A stretch of 64,000 bases of DNA, taken from NCBI GenBank assembly GCA_944321705.1, contig CALUMG010000010.1, positions 1-64,000 on the forward strand, in the 5' to 3' direction. The notes under the pieces are model-generated. The model was not told the origin of the DNA. It ran no database searches and saw nothing but the letters and a program-made list of their open reading frames with translations. This DNA comes from an uncultured Muribaculaceae bacterium (GTDB taxonomy: Bacteria > Bacteroidota > Bacteroidia > Bacteroidales > Muribaculaceae). Positions 1 to 8,797 of this stretch are shown piece by piece; position 1 is the first letter of the stretch; each line of letters starts with the position of its first letter. The position numbers were made by a program, and so were the translations under genes.

Positions 1-114
1 ATTCCTTTCCATAAGGCAAAGGTCGGAATTCCTATGGATATTGGAAAATTAATCCCCACTGATTTTCTACTGCCCCCTTTTTACTGCCTCCCTCGTTGTG
101 GCACGCAGGGGAAA

Positions 115-147
115 TAAAAATCCCTGGAAGCTATTGCTACCAGGGAT
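115..147 (-). terminator. Intrinsic terminator downstream of tRNA-Lys
   Basis: Read on the minus strand, an 8-bp stem (ATCCCTGG/CCAGGGAT) extended by an inner AGC/GCT stem around a TATT loop is followed directly by TTTTTA. It lies 17 bases past the tRNA 3' end and should end the tRNA transcript. Bases 1-114 show no recognisable gene. Confidence 0.8.
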
Positions 148-163
148 GCCCTTTTGTTGAGTT

Positions 164-239
164 TGGTGATCCGCTTGGGGCTCGAACCCAAGACCCCATC
201 CTTAAAAGGGATGTGCTCTACCAGCTGAGCTAGCGAATC
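164..239 (-). tRNA. tRNA-Lys (anticodon UUU)
   Basis: The reverse complement folds as a full cloverleaf. The 7-bp acceptor is GATTCGC/GCGGATC with one T-G pair, followed by discriminator A and an encoded CCA (164-166). The D arm carries AGCTCAGCTGGTAGAGC, the anticodon stem CATCC/GGATG encloses loop CTTTTAA with anticodon TTT, and the T arm contains GGTTCGAGCCC. The TTT anticodon assigns lysine. It is a single-gene unit with its own promoter (255-285) and terminator (115-147). Confidence 0.97.
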
Positions 240-254
240 TCCTTAAAAGCGATG

Positions 255-285
255 CAAAGGTAGGGCTTTTTTTTGAATATGCAAA
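255..285 (-). promoter_or_regulatory. Bacteroidetes-type promoter of tRNA-Lys
   Basis: On the minus strand TTTG (285-282) is separated by 19 bp from TACCTTTG (262-255), an exact match to the TAnnTTTG -7 box. The tRNA 5' end lies 15 bases further on. The AT-rich stretch from about 286 to 520 holds no convincing gene. Confidence 0.8.
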
Positions 286-524
286 ATTTTGGAGCGTTTT
301 TTTGCTTTAAAACATGTTTTTTGTGCGTTTTTTGTGTTTTTCGGGGATTTTATAAAGAAATGTTGTGTGTCAAAATGTATTCTGACAACCCGTAAAAACG
401 CGAAAAATAGTGCGTTTAAAAACAGGCTATGTTGATACATGGAATTTGCTCAATGCTATAATCTTGTGGATGCGATTTATCGTGTCGCTACGTTAAAACG
501 GCAATATGAACAAAACTTCACCCA

Positions 525-569
525 ACAAAAAAAGAGGATGTATCACCCATGTGTGGTGGTACATCCTCT
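525..569 (-). terminator. Intrinsic terminator after the greA-HIT unit
   Basis: On the minus strand a 10-bp stem AGAGGATGTA/TACATCCTCT with an inner CACC/GGTG stem is followed by TTTTTTTG. It lies about 30 bases past the HIT gene stop. Confidence 0.9.
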
Positions 570-601
570 AACGTCTTTTTCAATACATGCAAGGCGTGTT
601 G

Positions 602-1009
602 TCATTCGCCTTTTGTGCGGTCATATTCATCGGCAATCTTCTTTGCAATAGCAGCCATTTCTTCGGCCGGAAGCGTGGTCTTGTGTGCAAAGTTCATGTC
701 TCCTTCATGAGTAATGGGGATGAGGTGGATGTGGGCGTGCGGGACTTCAAGGCCCAACACGGCAACACCTATTTTCTTGCAATCGATGACACGCTTCATG
801 CACCTTGCCACGCGACGTGCAAAAGTTGTGAGGCCGGCATATTCTTCTTCGTCCATTTCAAACAGGTAATCAATCTCGTGTTTAGGCACGATTAGAGTGT
901 GACCCGGTTGAACAGGATTTATGTCGAGAAATGCAAAGTATTTCTCGGTTTCGGCTACTTTATAGCATGGAATTTCGCCTGCGATGATTTTGCTGAAAAT
1001 TGAAGCCAT
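602..1009 (-). CDS. HIT (histidine triad) family nucleotide-binding hydrolase
   Basis: A 135-residue cytosolic protein of the HIT superfamily, whose members hydrolyse or transfer nucleoside phosphoramidates and related nucleotides. The signature HAHIHLIP lies near residues 91-98, giving the His-x-His-x-His-x-x active site, and the start MASIFSKIIAGEIP is typical of Hint/HinT-like proteins. The exact substrate cannot be told from sequence. The ATG at 1009 is preferred; an upstream TTG at 1033 would overlap the greA stop. It follows greA by about 20 bases and shares its transcript. Confidence 0.93.
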   Translation of the reverse strand: MASIFSKIIAGEIPCYKVAETEKYFAFLDINPVQPGHTLIVPKHEIDYLFEMDEEEYAGLTTFARRVARCMKRVIDCKKIGVAVLGLEVPHAHIHLIPITHEGDMNFAHKTTLPAEEMAAIAKKIADEYDRTKGE

Positions 1010-1029
1010 TTTTATGATTGTTTTTTGCG

Positions 1030-1500
1030 TCAAATTTCGATTTTGATAATTTCAAACGACATAACTCCCGACGGGACCTTGATGTCCACGGTGTCACCTA
1101 CCTTGTGACCCATCAATCCCTTTGCGATAGGGGTGCTTGAAGCTATTTTCATTTGTTTCAAGTTGGCTTCGCTATCGGCAACGATTGTGTATTTTAATGT
1201 CGCTCCTGTCTTTATGTTTTTGATGGTAACGGTATTCAGGAGCTGAACTTCGTCGGTGTTTAACTTGCTTTCATCAATGATTCGGGCATTTGCAACAAGG
1301 TCTTTGAGTTGAGATATTTTCATTTCAAGCATACCTTGAGCTTCTTTTGCTGCATCATATTCGGCATTTTCAGAAAGGTCACCTTTGTCGCGAGCTTCAG
1401 CGATAGCACGGGAAATTTCAGGACGCTTAACATTTTCCAAGTAAGCGATCTCTTCCATTTTCTTTTTGTATCCTTCTTTTGTCATGTAGCTGATAGCCAT
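1030..1500 (-). CDS. greA: Transcription elongation factor GreA
   Basis: GreA enters the secondary channel of RNA polymerase and stimulates cleavage of backtracked transcripts. The 156-residue product has the usual length, with an N-terminal coiled coil containing the conserved segment GDLSENAEYDAAKEAQ that bears the acidic tip, and a C-terminal FKBP-like domain ending in VGDTVDIKVPSG. The start MAISYMTKEGY at 1500 is chosen because the longer reading frame only adds a hydrophobic stretch read from the leader. First gene of a two-gene unit with the HIT gene. Confidence 0.96.
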   Translation of the reverse strand: MAISYMTKEGYKKKMEEIAYLENVKRPEISRAIAEARDKGDLSENAEYDAAKEAQGMLEMKISQLKDLVANARIIDESKLNTDEVQLLNTVTIKNIKTGATLKYTIVADSEANLKQMKIASSTPIAKGLMGHKVGDTVDIKVPSGVMSFEIIKIEI

Positions 1501-1594
1501 GGTAAAAATATTTATAATGTTAGTAAAAAATAAAAGAATCTCCACTTGCATCGGTAGAGACCCCCTTTTCGGTTTTAAATGTAAATCTTTGTCA

Positions 1595-1626
1595 CAAAGA
1601 TAGAAACATTTTTTGGGAACAACAAA
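1595..1626 (-). promoter_or_regulatory. Promoter of greA
   Basis: Minus-strand TTTG (1626-1623), 20-bp spacer, TATCTTTG (1602-1595), an exact TAnnTTTG box. The predicted start leaves a leader of roughly 90 bases before greA. Confidence 0.75.
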
Positions 1627-1676
1627 TTTTATATAATATTTAATCCAAATTTAGGTATGGCAATAAATTTTAGTCA

Positions 1677-3116
1677 TTATCGCGTCATGCGTCTCAAGTT
1701 GTAAATTCCGAAGATTGCGGAGGCAATAGCGACAATTATCGTTATTATTTTATATCCTGTTTCCATGCCTATGTAAGCGGCTGTAGCCACGATTATCGCA
1801 TATAAGGCCGAAAGGATTGCCGTTTTGTGCAATGAGAGCTTGAATAGCCGTGCATACACTATTCCGACGGTGATAGTGTAAAGAATGTACCATACGATGT
1901 AGGAGAGTCCGAGGCCTTGTAATCCGCCAAAATGGTAGAATGAGATGTTGAGCAGGATGCCGGTGACGGCACTTATGCTTTCGGTAACGAGGTATGTTTT
2001 ACCTTTGCCTTTGGCAATTATCACGAATGCCATGCACCAAGACACGCTTTGGAATGCGATGCCTATGCTGGCGAGAGAAATGAATGGGATGATGGCATGG
2101 AATGCAGAAGAGTATAGCAGACTGATTATGAGTTCACGGAACAGCAGGAAAAGTGCGATTACGGGCGCGAGAATAGATAGCGTGATATTTATTTCCTGGC
2201 TGACAAACATCTGGGTCCTGATTCGGCTATGAGCCACACGCGACAAGCGGGGATAATATTCCATGCCGATTGCTGAAAATATGATTGCGGCATAACGGTT
2301 GACAAGAGTGTATCCGGCTTGGTAATATCCGACAGTCTCAGTGCCGGAGGTGTGATTTAAATATGTTATGAACAAAAATGACGATAGTATGGACAAAAAA
2401 CTGCTTACGGTCATGAAAAAGCCAAGTTTCACGAATCCGGCTCCTTGTGTCATGACTTCGCGTGCAGGCAATGAGACTTTTATTCCCGAGTAATCCTTGT
2501 TTCTGAATTTCCATGCAAAGAATGCGGTTGCGGCTGAGTATGCAATTATCGACGGGACAATACTGTCTTCGCGAAAGAAGTAGAACAAAGGGACTGAAAT
2601 AGCCAATCCGGCAACGGTTCCCCACACGCTTGTTTTGGCAAGGCGTTTCAGCTTCCCGGTGCCTTGTAAAATGGATTGCTCGCAGTTGACAACGGCAGCA
2701 AACATGATTGTTGCCGACAGTGCAATGAAGCCTAAGGTGTGGTTGTTGTCGCCGAATGTCCATATGCTCAATAGCGGGGAAGCGATGAGTGTGACAAAGG
2801 CTGCGATTATTCCAAGAGTCCAAGTCCAGCGTCTGACGACTGCTATCACCTCGGCAATGTGTTTGCGCGACCCTTTGCTGTTTGCTATCGAAATGTCGCG
2901 GATGCTGCTACTGCGTATGCCGAGGTTGGCTATGTTGTTTATCATGTCGATGGCAGTGTTGTACAGCCCGAACAGTCCGATGCCTGCCGGGCCAATCCAT
3001 ATGGCGACAAGTTTCGTGCGTATTATGGAGCATATTATCGACAAGGCTTGCACGCCTCCAAACATGCTCATGGCTCGTAACACGCCTTTAGATATTCCAT
3101 TCCTGTCGTTTGCCAT
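1677..3116 (-). CDS. Wzx-like O-antigen/polysaccharide flippase
   Basis: A 479-residue polytopic inner-membrane protein with about 12-14 hydrophobic segments, resembling O-antigen translocases of the MOP/polysaccharide-export superfamily, which flip undecaprenyl-linked sugar repeat units to the periplasmic side. The N-terminus has the family pattern GGVQALSIICSIIRTKLVAI followed by WIGPAGIGLFGLYNT. It is the last gene of the dut-TPR-DUF4292-EnvC-GNAT operon; its ATG is fused to the preceding stop (TGATG). The actual glycan cargo is unknown, as no complete polysaccharide cluster surrounds it. Confidence 0.85.
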   Translation of the reverse strand: MANDRNGISKGVLRAMSMFGGVQALSIICSIIRTKLVAIWIGPAGIGLFGLYNTAIDMINNIANLGIRSSSIRDISIANSKGSRKHIAEVIAVVRRWTWTLGIIAAFVTLIASPLLSIWTFGDNNHTLGFIALSATIMFAAVVNCEQSILQGTGKLKRLAKTSVWGTVAGLAISVPLFYFFREDSIVPSIIAYSAATAFFAWKFRNKDYSGIKVSLPAREVMTQGAGFVKLGFFMTVSSFLSILSSFLFITYLNHTSGTETVGYYQAGYTLVNRYAAIIFSAIGMEYYPRLSRVAHSRIRTQMFVSQEINITLSILAPVIALFLLFRELIISLLYSSAFHAIIPFISLASIGIAFQSVSWCMAFVIIAKGKGKTYLVTESISAVTGILLNISFYHFGGLQGLGLSYIVWYILYTITVGIVYARLFKLSLHKTAILSALYAIIVATAAYIGMETGYKIITIIVAIASAIFGIYNLRRMTR

Positions 3117-4069
3117 CAGATGTCGATAGAGTAGGTGTTGTAGACTATTCCTCTTCCTCCCATGCCATTCTTTTGCATCACAAGCCCTTCGTTGAGGTAT
3201 CTTCCCCCTTGTTCGTTTGAGATGCCAAAGTCGAAATAGGAGATGTCGTCATTGTTGATGTTGTTTATTATGTGGTCGAAAACAAGAGGCAGGATTTTTT
3301 TTTGTTTCCCATCGGGAGAGGCTGCTATGTATTGTGCATGCACGACGTGCCGAGTTTTATAAAGCACGGATCCCCCCAGCATTTTACCGTCGAGCATGGC
3401 TGCGACCAGCTTTATGTTTTCGGGAAACCGGGATGCCAGTAGCTTTATTTCGTCAATTGTGTGTACAGGTTTTGTGCCGTATTTCGATTGAAGCAGCTCG
3501 GACAGTATGTGCCAAAATGATTCGAAGTCGCTTGATTCGGTCACTGTCACGCCTGCTGCCTTGGCTGCTTTGACGGCCCTGCGGGCATTCTCGTCAAATC
3601 TCAAAGCATTCTTTACCGGGATGGCTGAAGAGATGTTGGACTCGATTAATTTCCCGTCATAACGAAATATTGCGTATAAATCTTCTTGCGCCGGGTAACT
3701 GTGGTATATGTATGGGACAGGCTTGTAAATGAGCCTGTTTATACCATTTGATTTCAAGAATTTGGACATTTCTCCCCATATGGCCAGCATTGTAGTTATG
3801 TCGAAATGCTTTGTCGGAACAAGCCAACTGCCATAGGTGAGCCCTTTGTGAGAAAAAAGAGTGCTGTTTTCGCGATTGGCAGGCAACGCACCGATTATCC
3901 GGTTGTTTTTCAAGGCAATGAGCGAATAATCGTTGAAACGGTCGCTATGATAGTCCATGTATCCGCGCAGGTGGAGGAAAGTGGCATTTTTAGTATTAGC
4001 CACGAAATTGTCCCACTCGGCAGCCATGTCGGGCGAATATCTAACTATTTCTATGGAGTTGTCATTCAT
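3116..4069 (-). CDS. FemAB/GNAT-like acyl- or aminoacyl-transferase
   Basis: A 317-residue protein with the two-lobed FemAB/GNAT-like layout. The C-terminal lobe has the pattern KLVAAMLDGKMLGGSVLY followed by HAQYIAASPDGK and YFDFGISNEQGG, as in proteins that pass acyl or amino-acid groups to cell-wall or surface glycans. The start at 4069 (MNDNSIEIVRY) is preferred because the longer frame runs 77 bases into the upstream EnvC-like gene. It sits between that gene and a flippase, which points to envelope or glycan modification. The substrate is inferred only at class level. Confidence 0.75.
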   Translation of the reverse strand: MNDNSIEIVRYSPDMAAEWDNFVANTKNATFLHLRGYMDYHSDRFNDYSLIALKNNRIIGALPANRENSTLFSHKGLTYGSWLVPTKHFDITTMLAIWGEMSKFLKSNGINRLIYKPVPYIYHSYPAQEDLYAIFRYDGKLIESNISSAIPVKNALRFDENARRAVKAAKAAGVTVTESSDFESFWHILSELLQSKYGTKPVHTIDEIKLLASRFPENIKLVAAMLDGKMLGGSVLYKTRHVVHAQYIAASPDGKQKKILPLVFDHIINNINNDDISYFDFGISNEQGGRYLNEGLVMQKNGMGGRGIVYNTYSIDI

Positions 4070-4082
4070 TTCCAAAACCAAG

Positions 4083-5390
4083 TTATTTGACCCATTGCTC
4101 CGGGTCGAGTTTTTCTCTTTCCTTGCGCACCTCGAAGTGCAGGATTGTGCGGTTGCCATCTTCTGGGTCGGAATAGATTTTGCCTATGGGTTGTCCTGCT
4201 TTGATTTCTTCGCCTGTGCGCACATATATATCGCTCAAATTCACATATATGGACAAATATTTGCCGTGTCTTATCATTACTACTGTGTTGTATCCGTCTT
4301 GCGGGAATACGGCTGAAACTTTCCCGTCGAAAATGGCTCGTGCCACAGCTCCCGGCACGGCTTCAATGTCGATGCCGTTGTTGTTTACTTGAACATATTT
4401 CAATTGAGGATGCCGATGCTTTCCAAAAGACTGGACTATTTTGTAATTTCCTTGAACGGGGAACAGCAATTGACCTTTGTTGCTTTCAAAACTTCCTGCC
4501 AGTTTTCTTTCGGGTTCTGACATGGCGTATCCCGGTTCGGGTGTTGAAGGTTCCCGTTTTACCGGAGGTTGCGGTTCTTCATTCAAGCTATCTTTTTGTC
4601 GTTCACGTTCAAGTTGCTCACGGCGGCGACGTTCCTCGGCGGCACGACGCTCGGCAGCCCGGCGTTCTTCTTCGGCAATCAGCCTGTCGAGTTCACGGTC
4701 GAGCGCGTCGGCTTTGCGTTGTTGCTCGGCAAGTATCGAACGCAGCATCTTGTCTTGCTTGCGCAGGTCGTTTACCACTGCGCTTTGTTGAGATTTTTTC
4801 CCTTCAAGGTCAAGCTTTGCACGTTGTAGTTGCGCAAGATTTTGTGATTTTTGCGATTTCATTTCATCAAGTTTGGCCTTTTGTTGTTTCAACATATCGG
4901 CTTCGGCTTGTATCTCGTTGGAATGGCTTTCGCGCCATTTTGAGAATTGTTTTAGGTATCGCATGCGCCGATAGGCTTCATGGAGTGAATTGGATGAAAA
5001 CAAGAAAATCAGCCTGTCGAACGAGGACGAATGAAATTGCATCTTGCGTATGGCATGGGCGTAAGATTCACGCAATGATTCCAATTTCTTGGTCTTTGTG
5101 TCGATTGAATCATTGAGTGCCTTGATGTCGTTTTCGATGACGTTGATTTGAGATTGCAGTGATTTTATCTCTTTTTCTTGTTTCTTGATGTCGGCTTCTA
5201 TCGACTGCAAGTCGTTTAACGAACGTTTTATCTTTCGGCTGTTGTCGTTGATTTGATAAGAAGTTCGTTCGATTTCCTCTTGAGCTTGTTGTTTTTGTCT
5301 TCTCACGTCACCCACTTTGCTGTTTTGGGCAAAAGAGGTGGCGAAGCAGCATAAAAAGGCAAGCAATATTATGATGAAATTAGATTTCAT
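4083..5390 (-). CDS. EnvC-like murein hydrolase activator with degenerate LytM/M23 domain
   Basis: A 435-residue exported protein: signal peptide (residues 1-21, cut after TSFA), a long coiled coil rich in K, Q and E (about 25-265), a basic/acidic EERRAAERRAAEERRRRE stretch, a proline-rich linker and a C-terminal LytM (peptidase M23) domain from about 305. Key zinc ligands of active M23 enzymes are replaced: the HxGID position reads NNGID, YxHLS reads YVNLS, and HLHFEV reads ILHFEV. Coiled coil plus inactive LytM is the design of EnvC, which activates amidases at division sites rather than cutting peptidoglycan. It is part of the envelope operon and lies 15 bases after the DUF4292 gene. Confidence 0.87.
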   Translation of the reverse strand: MKSNFIIILLAFLCCFATSFAQNSKVGDVRRQKQQAQEEIERTSYQINDNSRKIKRSLNDLQSIEADIKKQEKEIKSLQSQINVIENDIKALNDSIDTKTKKLESLRESYAHAIRKMQFHSSSFDRLIFLFSSNSLHEAYRRMRYLKQFSKWRESHSNEIQAEADMLKQQKAKLDEMKSQKSQNLAQLQRAKLDLEGKKSQQSAVVNDLRKQDKMLRSILAEQQRKADALDRELDRLIAEEERRAAERRAAEERRRREQLERERQKDSLNEEPQPPVKREPSTPEPGYAMSEPERKLAGSFESNKGQLLFPVQGNYKIVQSFGKHRHPQLKYVQVNNNGIDIEAVPGAVARAIFDGKVSAVFPQDGYNTVVMIRHGKYLSIYVNLSDIYVRTGEEIKAGQPIGKIYSDPEDGNRTILHFEVRKEREKLDPEQWVK

Positions 5391-5405
5391 AAGCCGGTGA
5401 AATGA

Positions 5406-6260
5406 TTAAAATTCATTACTTAGTTGCATCAGGAGCATGTCGCCCGGGATGCGTGTGTATTCTTTAAACGACGGAGGTGCGTCGTTGTAACTGCCGTTCA
5501 GCTCGATACGTTCGGGCGTAAGGCTGGTTTGTATCGTAAGATTTGAATCGTCAATGTGTGACACGAGATTTATGTGTGTAGCCATTGCCAGATCTCCTAT
5601 GATTACATGTTCTGAATAATCAACCGTGTATATCACGCCTTCCATGCCACGTTTTACGGTAAGGCCTGTAAGCAAGTTGCTACTATTTGCCGTAAATGAA
5701 TATTCGGTTCCGAGAGGCATGTTTTTCGGGGAAAATTCAAAATTACCCATGCTGTCGGGCATTGAGAAAGATATTTCACCGATGTCGCGAGCGTTGCAAG
5801 TGCCTTTGTCTATGTCGAATGCCCTGCAAAGGAAAATGTCTTGTAAGTTTGATATGCTTACGGGGAATCCTGCGGTGAACATTGACAACTCCTCGGCAAT
5901 GAAACATTTATTCACCTTGTCGATTATGTACAGGCTGTCATCGGTCATGTATATCCGTCCGGCTTCAATTCCGAGAGCCGGGCGTAGCGATATTGCTATG
6001 TATTCGTCTTTTTTCATCCTCAGTTGCATCGAAGCCGAGAATGATTCTTTTTCGCTCGACAGCTCAAATCGTCCCCTTGCCGAGAAAGATTTCCATTTGC
6101 CAAACTTGTCAACTACTGATGCATAGCGCAGTTCGGGCCGGCGATTGTCGGTCGGGTAGTCGGCTGTGCGATATCCATTGTCAATCGTGCGGCATGCAGC
6201 GAACAACATGGATAATACGACGATTGTGATTGGCAATATGTATCTTGTCTGGTTGGACAT
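5406..6260 (-). CDS. DUF4292 family lipoprotein
   Basis: A 284-residue predicted lipoprotein. The signal sequence ends in a lipobox LFAAC near residue 23, so it should be lipid-anchored. The body is beta-rich and matches the DUF4292 family, proposed to have a LolA/LolB-like fold; the pattern FSARGRFELSS and repeated strands are visible, but no catalytic motif. In Bacteroidetes this family occurs between a TPR protein and an EnvC-like protein, as here, which suggests a role in envelope or lipoprotein biogenesis (inference). Start at 6260 chosen because the longer frame only precedes the signal peptide. Confidence 0.8.
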   Translation of the reverse strand: MSNQTRYILPITIVVLSMLFAACRTIDNGYRTADYPTDNRRPELRYASVVDKFGKWKSFSARGRFELSSEKESFSASMQLRMKKDEYIAISLRPALGIEAGRIYMTDDSLYIIDKVNKCFIAEELSMFTAGFPVSISNLQDIFLCRAFDIDKGTCNARDIGEISFSMPDSMGNFEFSPKNMPLGTEYSFTANSSNLLTGLTVKRGMEGVIYTVDYSEHVIIGDLAMATHINLVSHIDDSNLTIQTSLTPERIELNGSYNDAPPSFKEYTRIPGDMLLMQLSNEF

Positions 6261-6307
6261 GATTGATGAAATTGGCACTTCAATGGGAAAATGGCCGATG
6301 CTCCGTT

Positions 6308-8065
6308 TTACTCGATAAAATACGTTTTGTATTTTACTTTACGTTGCAATATATCGGATTTTGGATCGAGCTTTAATGCTTTCTCCCAGTTTTCGACTGC
6401 TTTCTCAAATTGGCCGTTCATGAATAGAATGTCACCATAATGCTCAAGAATCTCGGCCGACTCTTCTTCGCTGTTCTTAATGGCATTTTCGATATATGCC
6501 AATGCAAGTTTGTATTCTTTCTTTTTGAAAAATACCCATGCGTAGGTGTCGAGAAAGATTGGATTTTCAGGATCGTCCTTGACAGCGATGGCACTGAGCT
6601 TCTCGGCACGGTCAAGATCCATGTTGGATACCGATAGGAAGTAGGCGTAATTGTTCATTATGCTTGTGTTGCCCGGATACAGCTCTAATGATTTCTCGTA
6701 GGTGTCGAAAGCCTTTAGTGTGTCGCCCATTGAGTAATAAACATCGGCCATTCCACCGATGATGTTAGATCTTAGGACATAATCGGTCGAGTCGGAAATT
6801 TCAAGAGCCTTGTTGTAGGTCTTGAGTGCTTTGTCATATTCTTTCATTTGGTAATAGGCCGGAGCTATGTATTGGTATAAATCCATGTCGTCGGGATTGT
6901 ATTCCAATGCCTTTTGCGCGGCTGTGACGGCTTGTGGGAAATCTTCGGACATGAGGTACAGCATGACGAGTTTCTTCCAAGCATTTGGATTGTCGGGATC
7001 GATATCTGTCACATAGGCAAGCTGCTCGGCCGCTTTCGTATATTCGCCTTTTGTTGCGAAATATTGGCTGTACAAGTCGTGTATCGTGCTTTCGTGAGGA
7101 TGTTGCGTTATCAAGACCGAAAACAAATTGTCGATGCGTTGGGAGGAGTCTCTTTCGGCAAGTAATTGCTTGATATAGTCGGTCAACACGGCAACCTTGT
7201 TGTTTACATCCAAGTCTTTGCTCACAAGCGCTTGATATATTTGCTTGTCATAATTTATCGAATCACCGTCCATGTAATATATTTGCGCCTTGGTCAGATA
7301 TGTCATTCCATTTTCCGGGTCAAGTTTTTGCGCCTTGTCGATATAGTGGAATGCGCTGTCTTGATTGCCAAGTTGCATGAATATGTTGCCCATAAGCAAG
7401 TTGTAGGACGCGTTGTCGGGAGCTGATGCAAGTAATGCACGGCCTTCGGTTATGGTTCCTGTAGTGTCATCAAGAGCAAACATGTAATTTATTTTGCGCA
7501 AAGACAATGCCATGGATTTTCCTTCGATGGACTCTATTGTGTCATAAGTGGCTATTGCCCGGCGGAAGTCGTTGTTTCGTGCATAACATTCGGCGAGCAG
7601 CGACTTTGCTTCGATTTTGGAAGGGAATACTTCTGTTATTTTTTCCCAAGCTTTGAGCGACTCGGCTTGCATTCCGAGTTGTCCGGCCACTGTGGCATAA
7701 ATTACAGCCTCGTCATAGTCTTCGGGATGCTCGATGAAATGTTTCTTCATCATTGCAAGCCCGGTTTCGCTCATTTCCTTTGTGCCATTGTTCATGCTGA
7801 TGTAGCAAAAGCCGAGGTAGAATGATATTGCGCTGTCGTCAGGATTTAGACGATGGGCATGCCTGAGCAAGTCGAAAAATGCATCGATGTTGCTTTTTTG
7901 CTTTTGATTTAGGGCTTCAAAGAAGATGTATGATGCCTTGCGTTGGTTTTCGGAGGGAATGTCAGTGTCCTTGTTCTTTTTTGCGGCAAAAGAGTCAATG
8001 CCCGCAGTCATTAGCAGTGCCGCAAGGATTATAAGGGACAATATGTTTTTAAAGAAATATTTCAC
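6308..8065 (-). CDS. Exported tetratricopeptide-repeat protein
   Basis: A 585-residue protein with an N-terminal signal peptide (hydrophobic core IILAALLMTAGIDSFA) followed by TPR units along nearly the whole length; clear ones carry patterns such as DSAFHYIDKAQKLDPENG, AVTAAQKALEYNPDD and AVENWEKALKLDPKSD. TPR arrays form protein-binding superhelices, so this is probably a periplasmic or outer-membrane scaffold. It lies between dut and the DUF4292 lipoprotein gene in a gene order common to Bacteroidales. The binding partner is unknown. Confidence 0.87.
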   Translation of the reverse strand: MKYFFKNILSLIILAALLMTAGIDSFAAKKNKDTDIPSENQRKASYIFFEALNQKQKSNIDAFFDLLRHAHRLNPDDSAISFYLGFCYISMNNGTKEMSETGLAMMKKHFIEHPEDYDEAVIYATVAGQLGMQAESLKAWEKITEVFPSKIEAKSLLAECYARNNDFRRAIATYDTIESIEGKSMALSLRKINYMFALDDTTGTITEGRALLASAPDNASYNLLMGNIFMQLGNQDSAFHYIDKAQKLDPENGMTYLTKAQIYYMDGDSINYDKQIYQALVSKDLDVNNKVAVLTDYIKQLLAERDSSQRIDNLFSVLITQHPHESTIHDLYSQYFATKGEYTKAAEQLAYVTDIDPDNPNAWKKLVMLYLMSEDFPQAVTAAQKALEYNPDDMDLYQYIAPAYYQMKEYDKALKTYNKALEISDSTDYVLRSNIIGGMADVYYSMGDTLKAFDTYEKSLELYPGNTSIMNNYAYFLSVSNMDLDRAEKLSAIAVKDDPENPIFLDTYAWVFFKKKEYKLALAYIENAIKNSEEESAEILEHYGDILFMNGQFEKAVENWEKALKLDPKSDILQRKVKYKTYFIE

Positions 8066-8116
8066 GATTGACGAAATTGGAATTAAAAAGAGTTGGGATA
8101 ATGGAGTGTCATGTCT

Positions 8117-8560
8117 TTATTTTGTGCCTGTGTGGCCAAAACCTCCTGCTCCGCGTTCGGTCGCGTCGAGATTATCGGTGACGCTCCAAGATGCCCGGCT
8201 GTAATTTGAAATTACCATTTGGCAGATTCTTTCGCCATTGTTTATTGTGAATGGAGTATTCGACAGGTTTATGAGAATGACTTTTATTTCTCCCCGATAA
8301 TCCGAGTCTATTGTTCCGGGCGAATTGAGGACAGTAATGCCATGCTTTGCTGCGAGGCCGCTTCGAGGCCTTATTTGGCATTCATATCCTTCGGGCAATG
8401 CGATGTAGATTCCGGTAGGTATCATGACACGTTCCAATGGCTTTATTTCAACAGGATTGTCGAGGAATGCCCTGAGGTCCATTCCTGCACTTCCCGTGGT
8501 TTCGTAGCTTGGCAATGGATTGGTCGATTTGTTTATAATGTCTACTGTGATTTTGTCCAT
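8117..8560 (-). CDS. dut: dUTP diphosphatase
   Basis: Hydrolyses dUTP to dUMP and pyrophosphate, keeping uracil out of DNA and supplying dUMP for thymidylate synthesis. All five trimeric dUTPase motifs are visible in the 147-residue protein: AGMDLRA (25-31), RPRSGLA (64-70), [11 protein letters not shown] (82-92), GERICQMV (109-116) and the P-loop-like [10 protein letters not shown] (136-145). First gene of the envelope operon, divergent from dgt, another dNTP hydrolase. A near-consensus -7 box (TAATTTCG, 8596-8589) lies upstream on the minus strand but has no clear -33 element. Confidence 0.97.
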   Translation of the reverse strand: MDKITVDIINKSTNPLPSYETTGSAGMDLRAFLDNPVEIKPLERVMIPTGIYIALPEGYECQIRPRSGLAAKHGITVLNSPGTIDSDYRGEIKVILINLSNTPFTINNGERICQMVISNYSRASWSVTDNLDATERGAGGFGHTGTK

Positions 8561-8666
8561 TCTGTAACTTTATGGTTGTAATTTTGTGCGAAATTAACGA
8601 AAACTCACCGAATTACAGTAATTAATTATATTAAAATTGACAAATATGTTTTTGCTTCGAGGCGTG

Positions 8667-8696
8667 TTTGTCGTGTCGCATTTTTTATTATCTTCG
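8667..8696 (+). promoter_or_regulatory. Probable promoter of dgt
   Basis: TTTG (8667-8670), 18-bp spacer, TATCTTCG (8689-8696), one mismatch from TAnnTTTG. It lies in the roughly 200-bp region shared with divergent dut. Confidence 0.5.
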
Positions 8697-8797
8697 CAAT
8701 GATGTCTGTATCCATGATGAGGGCATCGCATTTGACAAACGCGACAAAATAGTATATTCCAATGTGTTATGAACCCAATACCGGCCAACTCGGAATG

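Noticed and set aside
243..440. 65-codon minus-strand open frame
   Set aside because: It covers the tRNA-Lys promoter, is lysine- and phenylalanine-rich as expected from AT-rich spacer, and shows no domain.
439..895. Plus-strand open frames over the terminator and HIT gene
   Set aside because: They run through an intrinsic terminator and antisense to the HIT gene, which is clearly coding.
4070..4159. N-terminal extension of the FemAB/GNAT-like protein
   Set aside because: Overlaps the end of the EnvC-like gene and has no similarity to the family; the ATG at 4069 fits better.
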